64,000 bases of DNA, taken from the NCBI GenBank assembly GCA_001931535.1, contig CP016211.1:15081501-15145500 (forward strand), given 5' to 3'. The translations under genes and the position numbers were made by a program. Shown here one piece after another: positions 54,247-62,724 of the stretch. Below the pieces are notes generated by a model, which did not search any database, had not been told where the DNA came from, and worked only from the letters and a program-made list of their open reading frames with translations. This DNA comes from Minicystis rosea. GTDB taxonomy: Bacteria > Myxococcota_A > Polyangia > Polyangiales > Polyangiaceae. Every line of letters starts with the position of its first letter. The stretch's first letter is position 1.

Positions 54247-55154
54247 GACGGCGCGCCGAGGCCCAGGATCTGCCTCGCCTCCTCGACGGTGGCCGGCCGG
54301 CGGCCGACGTCACGGGTCATGCGCACGGCGACCTCCACCAGATCACCGTTGCTCTTCGCCATCTCGCCGTTCGGCAGATAGAGGTGGTCTTCGAGGCCGC
54401 AGCGGATGTTGCCGCCGAGGACGAGCGCGGTCGCGAGCATGCGCCATTGACCATGGCTGATGCCGATGACCTCCCACTCCGATCCTGCGGGCATGATCTT
54501 CGTTTGGAGCTGGAGCGACTCCACCGTGGCGGGGATGCCGCCGAGCACGTTGACGATGAAGGAGAATTGGAGCGGCCCCTTGAGCACGCCCATGTCGAGG
54601 AGCGGCTTGATTCCCTGCGTGTGGCCGCTGTCGAAGCACTCGAGCTCGGGCTTGACCCCGGACTCGTTCATGGCGTTGAGCAGCTTGATGATCTTCGAAT
54701 AGGTGTTGGGAAACACCATGTCGAAATCGAAGCTCTTCCGCTTGGGCGAGTACTTCGAATAGTTCATCGTGCCCATGTTGAGGGCGGCGATCTCGGGCTT
54801 GCTCTCGCGGATGTAGGCGACCTGCTCGCTCACGTCCTCGAGGATGGTGCCCGTCGAGAAGTTGAGGATGACGGGGCAGCGCTTGCGCACTTCCTCTTTG
54901 ATCTTGGCGAAGACGGCGGGCGAGAAGGTGGGCGAGCCGTCGTCGTTGCGCGCGTGGATGTGCACCGCGGCGGCGCCGGCGTCGTAGGCGCGCTTGGCCT
55001 CTTCGGCGATCTCGACAGGCGTGTACGGGATCCCGGGACACTGCTTGCGGGTGGCGAGCACGCCGGAGAGCGCGCACGTGACCACGCAGATGTCCGGATC
55101 GCGGGACTCGCCAGAACTCCTCGGCTCCCCGGTGAACGTCTTCTCGCTCGACAT
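54243..55154 (-). CDS. Beta-keto acid cleavage enzyme (BKACE, DUF849 type)
   Basis: A 303-residue protein of the 3-keto-5-aminohexanoate cleavage (BKACE) family. It has the zinc motif AAVHIHARNDDG, then ILNFSTGTILED, ALNMGTMNY, LECFDSGHTQGI and FIVNVLGGIPAT in the family order. The reaction exchanges acetyl-CoA with a beta-keto acid to give acetoacetate and a new acyl-CoA; the substrate varies by member. GGAGGAG precedes the ATG. The genes downstream (hydratase, carboxyltransferase) would process the acyl-CoA product. A MarR gene lies 61 bp upstream on the same strand. Confidence 0.88.
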   Translation of the reverse strand: MSSEKTFTGEPRSSGESRDPDICVVTCALSGVLATRKQCPGIPYTPVEIAEEAKRAYDAGAAAVHIHARNDDGSPTFSPAVFAKIKEEVRKRCPVILNFSTGTILEDVSEQVAYIRESKPEIAALNMGTMNYSKYSPKRKSFDFDMVFPNTYSKIIKLLNAMNESGVKPELECFDSGHTQGIKPLLDMGVLKGPLQFSFIVNVLGGIPATVESLQLQTKIMPAGSEWEVIGISHGQWRMLATALVLGGNIRCGLEDHLYLPNGEMAKSNGDLVEVAVRMTRDVGRRPATVEEARQILGLGAPS

Positions 55155-55215
55155 GATGGCTCCTCCGGAGGCTGTGCCCCCGACCAGACTGGAAGAGATC
55201 TATCCGGCGAGGTGC

Positions 55216-55707
55216 TTAGTCCGCCTCGCCCGCGCCCTCGCCGTTCTCGATGGCGACCTTGGCGCGCACGTGCCGCTGCAGCTTGTTCATGATGCGGAGC
55301 AGATCCTTGAGATCGCTCGGGCTCAGGCTCCCCAGCGCGGCGCGGAAGATCTCCATCGGCTCGACCTGGATTTGCCGCGCCAGCTTCTGCCCTTTGTCGC
55401 TGAGCCGGATGTGCACCACGCGCCGATCGGTGGTCGATCGCTCGCGCCGCACGAGGCCCTCGCGCTCCATGCGGTCGATGATGCCGGTCACCGTGCTGTT
55501 CTGGGCGCGGATCCGCTCCGACAGAGAGGAGAGCGAGAGGTTCTCGAACGTCTCCAAGAGCTTGATGACCGTGAGCTGTGGCCCGGTGAGCCCAACCTCC
55601 TTGGCCATGCCTTTCGTGAGGCGGCGGGACTCCGTGTAGAGGTAGATGATCGTCTCGACGATGGAGTCGATCTCGGGCCTCTGTTCGGGGGCAGCGGGCG
55701 TCGACAC
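55216..55707 (-). CDS. MarR-family transcriptional regulator
   Basis: A 163-residue MarR protein: LTGPQLTVIKLLETFENLSL, recognition helix SSLSERIRAQNSTVTGIIDRMEREGLV, and wing RRERSTTDRRVVHIRLSDKG. It starts with GTG at 55707 and is followed at 61 bp by the BKACE gene, so it probably controls this acyl-CoA operon and itself, responding to a CoA ester or aromatic/acid ligand. The operator candidate at 55713-55724 lies just before the start. Confidence 0.88.
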   Translation of the reverse strand: MSTPAAPEQRPEIDSIVETIIYLYTESRRLTKGMAKEVGLTGPQLTVIKLLETFENLSLSSLSERIRAQNSTVTGIIDRMEREGLVRRERSTTDRRVVHIRLSDKGQKLARQIQVEPMEIFRAALGSLSPSDLKDLLRIMNKLQRHVRAKVAIENGEGAGEAD

Positions 55708-56086
55708 GATGTTTCGTGTACGAAGTACCTGCCGGGGCGCGGGTTGTCAAGCCGGCCCAGCCTGATCGTCCGGCGCGATGTATGGGCGCGCGCTCAGGGC
55801 TCTTCGCCGTTCCGCGTCGCGGTGCGCTCCGCGTTCGGGATCTCCATCGCCTTCGATGGGCGACGCGCATCACGGCGCCCAGACGTTGGCGGCGGACGCG
55901 GTGCTGCCCTGAACGTCGGTGATACTCGCGCCATGGGGCGTTCGGGCCGCGGCGCGCGAGAGGCGCGGTAGGCGTTCTCGAAGTCGCGGAGCTCGCTTAT
56001 CGTCGCCAGCCGCGCTGCATGATCGACATCCCCGCCGAGCTCACTTGCATCGTCTGCGCGCGGATGGCGTGGCTTCTGCGAGCCCT
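55708..56086. other. Intergenic gap upstream of the MarR operon
   Basis: A 379-bp gap after a small membrane-protein gene on the same strand. Apart from the operator-like palindrome at 55713-55724 nothing stands out. No short gene with a ribosome site was found. Confidence 0.4.
55713..55724. promoter_or_regulatory. Candidate MarR operator
   Basis: TTCGT-gt-ACGAA lies 5 bp before the MarR start and overlaps a GTAC-gaa-GTAC repeat. The position favours autorepression. It is short, so confidence is modest. Confidence 0.35.
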
Positions 56087-56545
56087 TCAATTGGCGGGCG
56101 GATCCGGGGGCGGCGGCGCCATGGCTTTCATGGCTGCGGGCTGCTGCTCCTCGCGTTGGATGGCCTCGCGCCGCTGCACCTCGCGTATGTTCTTTTGCCC
56201 TACCCAGACGAGTGCGCCTGCGAACACGAATGTGCCGAGCTGGATCGAATCGCCGCCGTTGAGCATGAGGGTTCTGATCGACGACAGCCCGACGAGGCCG
56301 CCGAGGACGCACGACGTGACGCCCCACCCGAGCTTTGGCGTGCCGCGGAGCATGTGGACGATGTTCGTGACGAGAACCGTGAGCAAGGCGATGAGGCTCG
56401 CGGTGCCGATGAGGGCGATGACGAGCAGGGTCCCTTCCAGCTCGCGGCTGCATGCGGCGAGCATGACCGCCAGGAGCGCGGCGAAGGCGATGCGACGAGC
56501 CAGAGCGGAGCGTGGGGCGGCGTCGAGCATGGCGTCCGCCAGCAT
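56087..56545 (-). CDS. Small membrane lipoprotein-like protein, unknown function
   Basis: About 152 residues. It opens with a hydrophobic segment ending in a possible lipobox (VMLAAC), followed by two or three further hydrophobic helices (LLVIALIGTASLIALLTVLV; VTSCVLGGLVGLSS; LGTFVFAGALVWVG), and ends in a Pro/Gln-rich charged tail (REEQQPAAMKAMAPPPPDPP). If the lipobox is used, the remainder would still be membrane-embedded, so it may instead be a simple polytopic protein. The start at 56545 is uncertain (56530 and 56620 are also in frame). No family recognised. Confidence 0.5.
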   Translation of the reverse strand: MLADAMLDAAPRSALARRIAFAALLAVMLAACSRELEGTLLVIALIGTASLIALLTVLVTNIVHMLRGTPKLGWGVTSCVLGGLVGLSSIRTLMLNGGDSIQLGTFVFAGALVWVGQKNIREVQRREAIQREEQQPAAMKAMAPPPPDPPAN

Positions 56546-57224
56546 ACCCGGCAGCGGTGAGCAGCACCAAGCGGATAGGGAAAGTAAACGGGTTCGCGAA
56601 GTCAAGACCAATCGCTCCACGCCGTGCGTCCCTCGACCGTCTTGATCGAGTCGCCCTCAACATCGATTTCGCGCGCGGATGCGTGGGTGACTGCTGGTCC
56701 ACGCGGTGAACCAGGGCCGAGCCGACACGGCAGAGCTCGCCGCGAGTTTCACCTGGCGGGTGAAATTCGCGATAGCAGGCTCATGCACGCGTGAGACACG
56801 GAACGCAGCCCGAACCTCGCGCCACCGGAGTGAGCGCGCGCGAAATCCACGCTGAATAGGGTCGGCCAAACCCGACGTTGCTTCGCACCAACGCAGCCCG
56901 AATCTCCTCGATCGTCTTCGTCATTGTCGTCTCCTCTCGCGCCCGCGCGAGGAGATCGGCAATCAAGGGCTACGTCACGACGGGGCGGCGCGGGGTGTTA
57001 CGATAGTGGTGCTGCGCGCGCCGCGCACGTTCGCGGGGCTCGACGAGGAGGCGCGGCTGGGATGAGCGCGCCGCGCGACCGGCCGTTCAGGTGAGCCGCT
57101 CCGCCCACGGCTCACAGCGGGAGCATGGCGCGAAAGCACACGCGGTTCTCTATCATCCGCTCGAACGGAGCCGAGCCCCACCCGCTGTCGCACGTAGCCC
57201 GGCGGGAGTATCATCCGCAAGGCT
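56546..57224. other. Intergenic region, one small candidate gene only
   Basis: Most of this 679-bp stretch has no gene. The minus-strand 47-codon frame at 56781-56924 is the only candidate. The sequence upstream of the PLD-like gene (from about 57000) is visibly less GC-rich than the surroundings. Confidence 0.4.
56781..56924 (-). CDS. Candidate 47-residue peptide
   Basis: A very short frame (MTKTIEEIRAALVRSNVGFG...GCVPCLTRA) supported mainly by a strong GAGGAGAC ribosome site 5 nt before its ATG. The first ~20 residues would form a helix, and the end holds a CVPC pair. It could be a genuine small protein, an antitoxin fragment, or the remnant of a longer gene. No family recognised. Confidence 0.4.
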   Translation of the reverse strand: MTKTIEEIRAALVRSNVGFGRPYSAWISRALTPVARGSGCVPCLTRA

Positions 57225-59000
57225 ATGACCCCTAATTCCCCACTTCACGCAACCTGGATCCATGACCGTCGCCATCCTCTTTGGGAAGAGTACGACCGAA
57301 TCGATCAGATCCTGCTGATGAGCTGCTTTGTGAGCTTCCCGGGCTGGGCGCTGCTCGAGGAATCCCTGGTCAGGGTCCTCGCCCGAAACCCGGGCGTGGA
57401 GATTCGTCTCTATTTGTCGATGGAGGGCATCGGTGCGGCTGGAAACGCGGCGCTCGTTGACGCTATCGTTGCCTTCCTTAATCGACATTCGGACCTCGTC
57501 ATCGGTTCACGCCCGCGCCTCCAGGTGTGGATCATCCGCGATGACTGCCGCCATCTCTTTCATCCAAAGGGATATGCCGTAAAAGCCGGCAGTCGCTTCC
57601 TGACCGTCGTAGGCTCGGCGAACACTACGCGAGCGGCACGCACTGGAAACCATGAGATGGAGGCGGAGTTGAGCGATCCGGCCAGCTTCGTCGATTTTGC
57701 ACGAGCTGCCGAGGAACTTGAGAAGAGCGGGGCTGCTGTCCGCTTCAACATCCCGAACGCTGAGGAGCTACGACGTTTCGCTGCCGACAAGGAGCGGCGG
57801 CGACGTGCGTTCGCCCGCACCATGGCCGCAGCCCGCTCTGCCGGCCGGGGAGAACAGTTCGCCCGCGCGGTCGAAGAGGGGCCTTCATCGGTCGCTCCGA
57901 TCTCGCTGGGGCCCGCTGAAACCCTGGACCAAATCGGGCGCGCCGTGGCCGCAGGACACCGCATCGTCTATCGTGACGGCGGCCTCCCCAACCATTCGGT
58001 ATCTCTCCAGCGATTCGTGAGGGCCGGCATCCTTGCCAAACCGACTCGCCGCACGCTCTACGCAGGTATCTCCGTCAGCTCTCAAAGTGGGTCGCCATCC
58101 GTCGTCATAAATCTGGCGCCCGACGCCATCGTCGAAAAGATGAGGACCATCAACCTGCGTCAGGGGCATCTACGGCGCCTCTTCTCGATCGGACTGCTCG
58201 GCTTCCATTGGTTGCCGTGCGCCTGGAAGGCGACGTTCATGGGCTACTGGGAAGTCTGTAAAACGTCGGTTCGCGAACTGTCCATCGAGGATGTCGACCA
58301 TCATCTCGACGACATCTCGGGCTGGCTCCAGCGCACCGCTTTCGCCGAGGAGCTGGCCCGCGCTCTCCGAATTGTCCCGAATACAGGTCGGTGGGACCGC
58401 GAGTACATCGAAGGCACCCTGCGCGACCCTCACCTCGTGAAACTCGCTAAGGCCGGAGGAGTGCTGCGGAGCGAGACGCACGGCCAGGTTTACGACGCAA
58501 TTTGCGACTACGTTCGTGGAGAGGTCTTGGACCACCTCGACAAAGACGACGTACGACTCCAGGTCGAGAGCGCCGGGGGACCTCCTCGCGCAGATGATCC
58601 GCCGAGGCCCGGCCTTGGTGACGCCCTTGACTTCGTAGCCACAATGAGCGAGTTCTGCGTTCCACGTCGGCGCCTTGACCACTCCCTGCGCGATGATCAG
58701 GACCTGATTCCCGACGAGCGAGCGGTGGGCGGCGGGGGCGCCGGCATTCGACGGGTGCTCGCGAAATGGGCCGTTCCGAGCCGCACGCTCGCGGCACGCA
58801 TCCAAAGTAATATACTGAAGATCCGTCGCTTGCTCATTGGTAGTGCGTCGGTCTCCACGGATGACGCAGACCACCTGCTCATTCATGCATGGCAAGACCT
58901 GTGCGAAGTCTTTCCAGAGCGGCAGTTCCCATTGGACTGGTCCGGCAAGATGCCTCCGTGGGCGCCAGACTGGTCCACGGGCCTCACTGTTCAATCGTGA
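57225..59000 (+). CDS. Phospholipase D-like domain protein, unknown role
   Basis: A 591-residue protein. The first ~140 residues form a single PLD-type nuclease half-domain: an N-terminal IDQILLMSCFVSFPGW...VEIRLYLSMEG and the HxK...GSxN motif in LFHPKGYAVKAGSRFLTVVGSANTTRAA. The His-Pro-Lys and GSAN elements are the catalytic pair of nuclease-type PLD proteins, which dimerise to form one site. The remaining 450 residues show no domain I recognise; they have mixed helices and scattered cysteines. GC content and codon use are lower than in neighbouring genes, a sign of transfer. A defence or restriction role is possible, but no partner gene is adjacent. Confidence 0.65.
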   Translation: MTPNSPLHATWIHDRRHPLWEEYDRIDQILLMSCFVSFPGWALLEESLVRVLARNPGVEIRLYLSMEGIGAAGNAALVDAIVAFLNRHSDLVIGSRPRLQVWIIRDDCRHLFHPKGYAVKAGSRFLTVVGSANTTRAARTGNHEMEAELSDPASFVDFARAAEELEKSGAAVRFNIPNAEELRRFAADKERRRRAFARTMAAARSAGRGEQFARAVEEGPSSVAPISLGPAETLDQIGRAVAAGHRIVYRDGGLPNHSVSLQRFVRAGILAKPTRRTLYAGISVSSQSGSPSVVINLAPDAIVEKMRTINLRQGHLRRLFSIGLLGFHWLPCAWKATFMGYWEVCKTSVRELSIEDVDHHLDDISGWLQRTAFAEELARALRIVPNTGRWDREYIEGTLRDPHLVKLAKAGGVLRSETHGQVYDAICDYVRGEVLDHLDKDDVRLQVESAGGPPRADDPPRPGLGDALDFVATMSEFCVPRRRLDHSLRDDQDLIPDERAVGGGGAGIRRVLAKWAVPSRTLAARIQSNILKIRRLLIGSASVSTDDADHLLIHAWQDLCEVFPERQFPLDWSGKMPPWAPDWSTGLTVQS

Positions 59001-59411
59001 GCATCGTTGCCCACCGCCGTACTTCACGATCCCATGCGTGTCGGGCCCCCAGCGCTGGCGCCGCTCTCCACCCCCGCTGCTCGACCCGGCGAACTTCTTG
59101 GGCGCCCCCCCGCCCGCCATCGACCTCGCGACAAGAGAGCGAAAGTTCGGCGGATCTCAGAGGCCATTAACACCGCGCCGACTACGATTCCAGCCGCGCC
59201 AACGCCGATGCTCGTGAAACCGACCGCTCGCTCCGTCGACCAGGTTGATACTCCGTCAGGCGGCGGAGACACTGCGGCGTCTCTGCCCCCCGGCGCCGAG
59301 GGAGATGGCGATCTCCTTCGCTTCACTGTCCTTGAGGTCGAACTCTCGTGTGACGAGCTCGTTTATCGAGGCCCGCAGGCCGCTTACGTGCCTCGGTTGA
59401 TGTTCGCTCGT
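59001..59411. other. Gap with a possible gene remnant
   Basis: Minus-strand codons around 59160-59240 read TWSTERAVGFTSIGVGAAGIVVGAVL, which resembles the C-terminal membrane segment of myxobacterial PEGA-type or kinase-associated proteins. There is no ribosome site and the surrounding codons are uninformative. It is best treated as a decayed fragment. Nothing else is seen in the gap. Confidence 0.3.
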
Positions 59412-60437
59412 CTACTCGCCTGTTGACTCGTCTCCTGGGCCCTCGGCACGTCGTTCCGTACAAGCCCGATCCCACGCGAGCCAGATCGTTGAGTCTTCAG
59501 CCATCTCCGCAGTCCAATGCACGTCGAGTCGCAGTCTCTCGGCTTCCGTGATGCCGTACTCCTGCAAGATCGATTCACGAGCATCCGGGGTCGTGATCAG
59601 ATCCACGCAGAGCGCCGCGTAGCGCTCGATCGGCAGCGGCACCCATTCCGGGCTCTCGGGCGCCGCGACAGCGGAACCGCTGGGCTCGTCCTCAGGTTCA
59701 ATGTCCTCTGGAGCCAAGAACGGCAACACCAGCCCCTCGACATCGGCGGCGCACGCGACGCGGGTCACGTCCCGATCACTGCGCGCCGCGGGTTTCGGGG
59801 GAAGAGGAACCGAGAGCCTTGGGTGCGCTGGGCCCGGCTCGCCTCCGACAAACGGTAGCGGAGCACGACGCCTGCGGGCCGCGGCTCCCGTCATGTCGCC
59901 TCGCTCGTCCCGAGGACTCGCACCAAGATGAGCCGGTGCAGGCTTCACCGTCGGCACCGGGCCCGGCGCCCCCCCGAGAATGGCGCCGGCTTCGGCGCGC
60001 AGGGCTGCCTCGTCCGCGAGCCTTCCCGACCAGTGTTGTTGCAGCCGATGGAGGTCGGTCGCACCCATTCCCCGCTCTTCGAGAAACGCGAGCGGCGATT
60101 CGGACGCTGCCCACGCGCGCTGGAAGTCGAGCCAAGCTCGCAGCTCGACGTCGAGCGGCGGCAGCGGACGTTTCCACTTACTCCGCGCCGCGCGCATCGC
60201 CTCGTCGAGCTGCTCGGTGAGCACGCCGCACGTCTCGACATCATCGAGGAGGTCCTCGTTGAACGCGGCATTGGCCGACTCCCACCGCGCCTCATCGAGG
60301 CGAAGGTGGGTGAGGAGCTCCTCGAGCGCGAGCCCATCTCCAAGGCCCGCAAGCACGAAGGCCCATTGGCCAAACGTGACGCCGTGGCGGACGCGAGCGC
60401 GCAGTTCTGCGTCGACCTCGTGCGCGGCATCGCGCAT
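59412..60437 (-). CDS. Repeat protein of the type VI secretion operon, unknown function
   Basis: A 341-residue protein beginning 2 bp after the stop of the HEAT-type gene (GGAGGTAGCCATG gives both ribosome site and stop). It contains three diverged copies of a ~45-residue helical motif: LRLDEARWESANAAFNEDLL, MGATDLHRLQQHWSGRLADE and ITEAERLRLDVHWTAEMAED, separated by a Pro/Arg-rich linker (residues ~165-245). No enzyme motif is visible. Its place at the end of the VgrG operon suggests an effector accessory, adaptor or immunity protein; this is inference. Confidence 0.65.
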   Translation of the reverse strand: MRDAAHEVDAELRARVRHGVTFGQWAFVLAGLGDGLALEELLTHLRLDEARWESANAAFNEDLLDDVETCGVLTEQLDEAMRAARSKWKRPLPPLDVELRAWLDFQRAWAASESPLAFLEERGMGATDLHRLQQHWSGRLADEAALRAEAGAILGGAPGPVPTVKPAPAHLGASPRDERGDMTGAAARRRRAPLPFVGGEPGPAHPRLSVPLPPKPAARSDRDVTRVACAADVEGLVLPFLAPEDIEPEDEPSGSAVAAPESPEWVPLPIERYAALCVDLITTPDARESILQEYGITEAERLRLDVHWTAEMAEDSTIWLAWDRACTERRAEGPGDESTGE

Positions 60438-60439
60438 GG

Positions 60440-61708
60440 CTACCTCCACGCTCCCGGCGGCCCTTGACCGTGGCGCGCACCCACACCCGCCGCGAAGGAG
60501 GTGAGCGCGGCCTGCACATCGGGGTGCCATGCACCAAGATCGACGTGCGCCTGAAACCCTGTCCGCGCAGCGAGCTCGTCCACGCGCCGAGCGACCTCGA
60601 GGCGCGGCAGCGTTCCCGTCGCGAGCTCGGCGAGCACCGTCGACGGATGCCAAGGATTGCCGCGACGATACCGCATGCTCGGGGTGAACTCGGCCTCGGC
60701 GATGGCCCGCTTCCACGCCGCGAAGGTCGTCGCCTCGGCGGCGGGCACGAGATCACCAAACAGCGTTCGGAGCGCTTCCACGGCAGCACCGGCGAGCTCG
60801 GGTTCGGTGAGGTAGTGCGCGAGGAACGACCAAGTCGTGACGTTGCCGAACCGCGCGATGGCCGAGAGCAACGGCGGGGTCATCGGGGCGCCCGCGAGGA
60901 GCAGCTCGAAGACGTCGATGTCGGTGTCTGCGCCCGCCATGACGAGGATCTCTACCGCACGAACGCCGAGCGACGCGGCGAGCGGGCCACCGCCCTGGAT
61001 CTCGAGGTACGGCGCGCGGATGCCCGCCAGCGTGAGCGCGCGAGCCGCTTCCCAGGCGGCCGTCGTGGCGTCATGGGCGCGCATGGTGGCGAGCAACTCG
61101 TCCACGAGTGCGGGCGCCGCTCCCGTACGCGTCACGCTTCGTGCTGCGGAAGCAGCGACCACGGGCTCCCTGGCGCGGAGCGAGGCCTTCGTCGCGACCG
61201 GCGACAGCGCTCCTCGCCGCGAGAGGAGGTCGATCCCTACGGCGCGCGCTGCGGCGCTGGACGACGCAAGGAGGTCATGTCCGAGGTCGACCGGCTGCGA
61301 AAGCGGCACGAGGGCGAGTGCCTCCGCGGCGTGTGCCCAGCGCTCGTCGTCCTCCTCGTGAATCTGCGACAGCACGTGGAGGATCGGCTCCGTCGCGCCA
61401 TGCGTTGCGACCGACGCGACCAGGAAGCACGCGGTCCACGTCTTCCACGGGTCGGCGGATTCTGCGGCCTCCTCCCACCACGACACGATGCGGGGGACGC
61501 TGTCGCCGTCGAGCGCGAGTATGGCGTCGCGTTGGCGCCGAATCTGCGCTTCGGACGCGTCTGCGGCGCCGAGGGGCGAGGTCGCGCGGTGCCGCGCGTG
61601 CATGCTGAGGGCGTCCGCGCAGTGCCCCGCGATGCACGCGTGGAAGCGCTCGATCGAGATCGGTTCACCCACGAGGTCGCCGGCGGCGAGCTCCACGACC
61701 TTGCTCAC
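60440..61708 (-). CDS. HEAT-repeat protein of type VI secretion clusters (TIGR02270-like)
   Basis: A 422-residue helical-repeat protein. It opens with VVELAAGDLVGEPISIERFHACIAGHC and continues with HEAT-type units (AHAAEALALVPL; ASAARSVTRTGAAPALVDELL; LLSAIARFGNVTTWSFLAHYL). The C-terminal part has YRRGNPWHPSTVLAEL and LGAWHPDVQAAL. The order and context match the TIGR02270 family next to VgrG genes. The GTG start at 61708 overlaps the stop of the ketosynthase-like gene (GTGA). Role: probably an accessory for effector loading; this is inference from family context. Confidence 0.7.
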   Translation of the reverse strand: MSKVVELAAGDLVGEPISIERFHACIAGHCADALSMHARHRATSPLGAADASEAQIRRQRDAILALDGDSVPRIVSWWEEAAESADPWKTWTACFLVASVATHGATEPILHVLSQIHEEDDERWAHAAEALALVPLSQPVDLGHDLLASSSAAARAVGIDLLSRRGALSPVATKASLRAREPVVAASAARSVTRTGAAPALVDELLATMRAHDATTAAWEAARALTLAGIRAPYLEIQGGGPLAASLGVRAVEILVMAGADTDIDVFELLLAGAPMTPPLLSAIARFGNVTTWSFLAHYLTEPELAGAAVEALRTLFGDLVPAAEATTFAAWKRAIAEAEFTPSMRYRRGNPWHPSTVLAELATGTLPRLEVARRVDELAARTGFQAHVDLGAWHPDVQAALTSFAAGVGARHGQGPPGAWR

Positions 61709-62724
61709 GGGTGCACGCTCACGGCGGCGACGCCGCGCATGCCATCGCGGGAGATGGCCCACGCGAGGAACGGAACGCCCGTGGCCAGATCCATCCCGCT
61801 CGTGCGATGACGGGTGACAGCCAGGCCGTAGGCGAGGTTCATCGCGCCCGCGGCATCGCCCACGAGCCCGAGCTCGGCCTCGAAGGACCGCATCTCGTAC
61901 TCGTGGTGCACACGGCTTGGATGCCGGGCCACGGCAATCTGCCACTCCGCGTAGCGGAGGGTGTCCGTAGAGGCCTGGCCGAAGACGAGCGGTGCCGGCG
62001 CCGCCAGCGGCGGGAGCGTGCGGAGCAAGCTCGCCATCGCCTCGCCATCGGCGGGGAGGTCGTTGTCGTCCGTCGCACGCCCCGGCGCCGTTGCCGCATG
62101 GTGGATGGTCCCCTGGGTGGCGAGACCAAGCCGCTCCGCACCGGCGCTCGTCGTCACGAGGAGCGCCGCCGCCCCTTCGGCGGGTGGCGGCGAGGTGTTG
62201 GCCCACGGGCTCGGCGGGTTCTCGACGTGCTCTGCGAGCGCGTCTTCGCCGACGTACGAGTCGACGGCCACGATCGCGACGGCGGCCACGGCGTCCGCAT
62301 CGAGGCGAACCTGGGCGTGCTTCAGAGCATCGAATACTCCGGTTGCGCCCGTAAAGGTGGTCACTGCCTTCGCGCCCGCGACGCCGCGCACGCGTGTTTC
62401 GAGGCGGGCACGATCCTCCGGTGTTAGCCCTGCGCGCTGCTGCGGCATGCACAGATGCAGCTCGAGCACGGGGGCCGCTCGCGCTGCCCGAAGAGGACGC
62501 AGCGCGTCCTCCAGCGCATGTCGCGCCAGCTCGAGCATGCGGTCGCTCATGCTGAGGCGGACATCGATCCACGGGCAATACGCGACGTGGACGGGGTCGC
62601 CGCTTGCGCGCACGAACGGCGACGCCCAAAGCGGAGGCCCGCCAGCCCAGAGGAGGCATGCGTTCGCGCGCGGCGTGCAGCCGGCGGGCGAGACCAGTCC
62701 AGTTCCGAGGATGGCCAGGTTCAT
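61705..62724 (-). CDS. Ketosynthase-like (thiolase-fold) protein of the VgrG operon, no active-site Cys
   Basis: A 339-residue thiolase-fold protein (MNLAILGTGLVSPAG at the start; DALAEHVENPPSPWANTSPP and EGAAALLVTT in the second half). The segment that aligns with the beta-ketoacyl synthase active site reads TTFTGATGVFDAL, with no cysteine where ACSTG is expected, so it is probably not a condensing enzyme. Such inactive ketosynthase-like proteins occur next to VgrG and HEAT genes in type VI clusters. The ATG overlaps the VgrG stop (ATGA). The role is unknown. Confidence 0.7.
   Translation of the reverse strand: MNLAILGTGLVSPAGCTPRANACLLWAGGPPLWASPFVRASGDPVHVAYCPWIDVRLSMSDRMLELARHALEDALRPLRAARAAPVLELHLCMPQQRAGLTPEDRARLETRVRGVAGAKAVTTFTGATGVFDALKHAQVRLDADAVAAVAIVAVDSYVGEDALAEHVENPPSPWANTSPPPAEGAAALLVTTSAGAERLGLATQGTIHHAATAPGRATDDNDLPADGEAMASLLRTLPPLAAPAPLVFGQASTDTLRYAEWQIAVARHPSRVHHEYEMRSFEAELGLVGDAAGAMNLAYGLAVTRHRTSGMDLATGVPFLAWAISRDGMRGVAAVSVHP

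Noticed and set aside
59024..59326. 100-codon frame as a gene
   Set aside because: Only a ~30-residue stretch looks protein-like and there is no ribosome site; described as a remnant instead.
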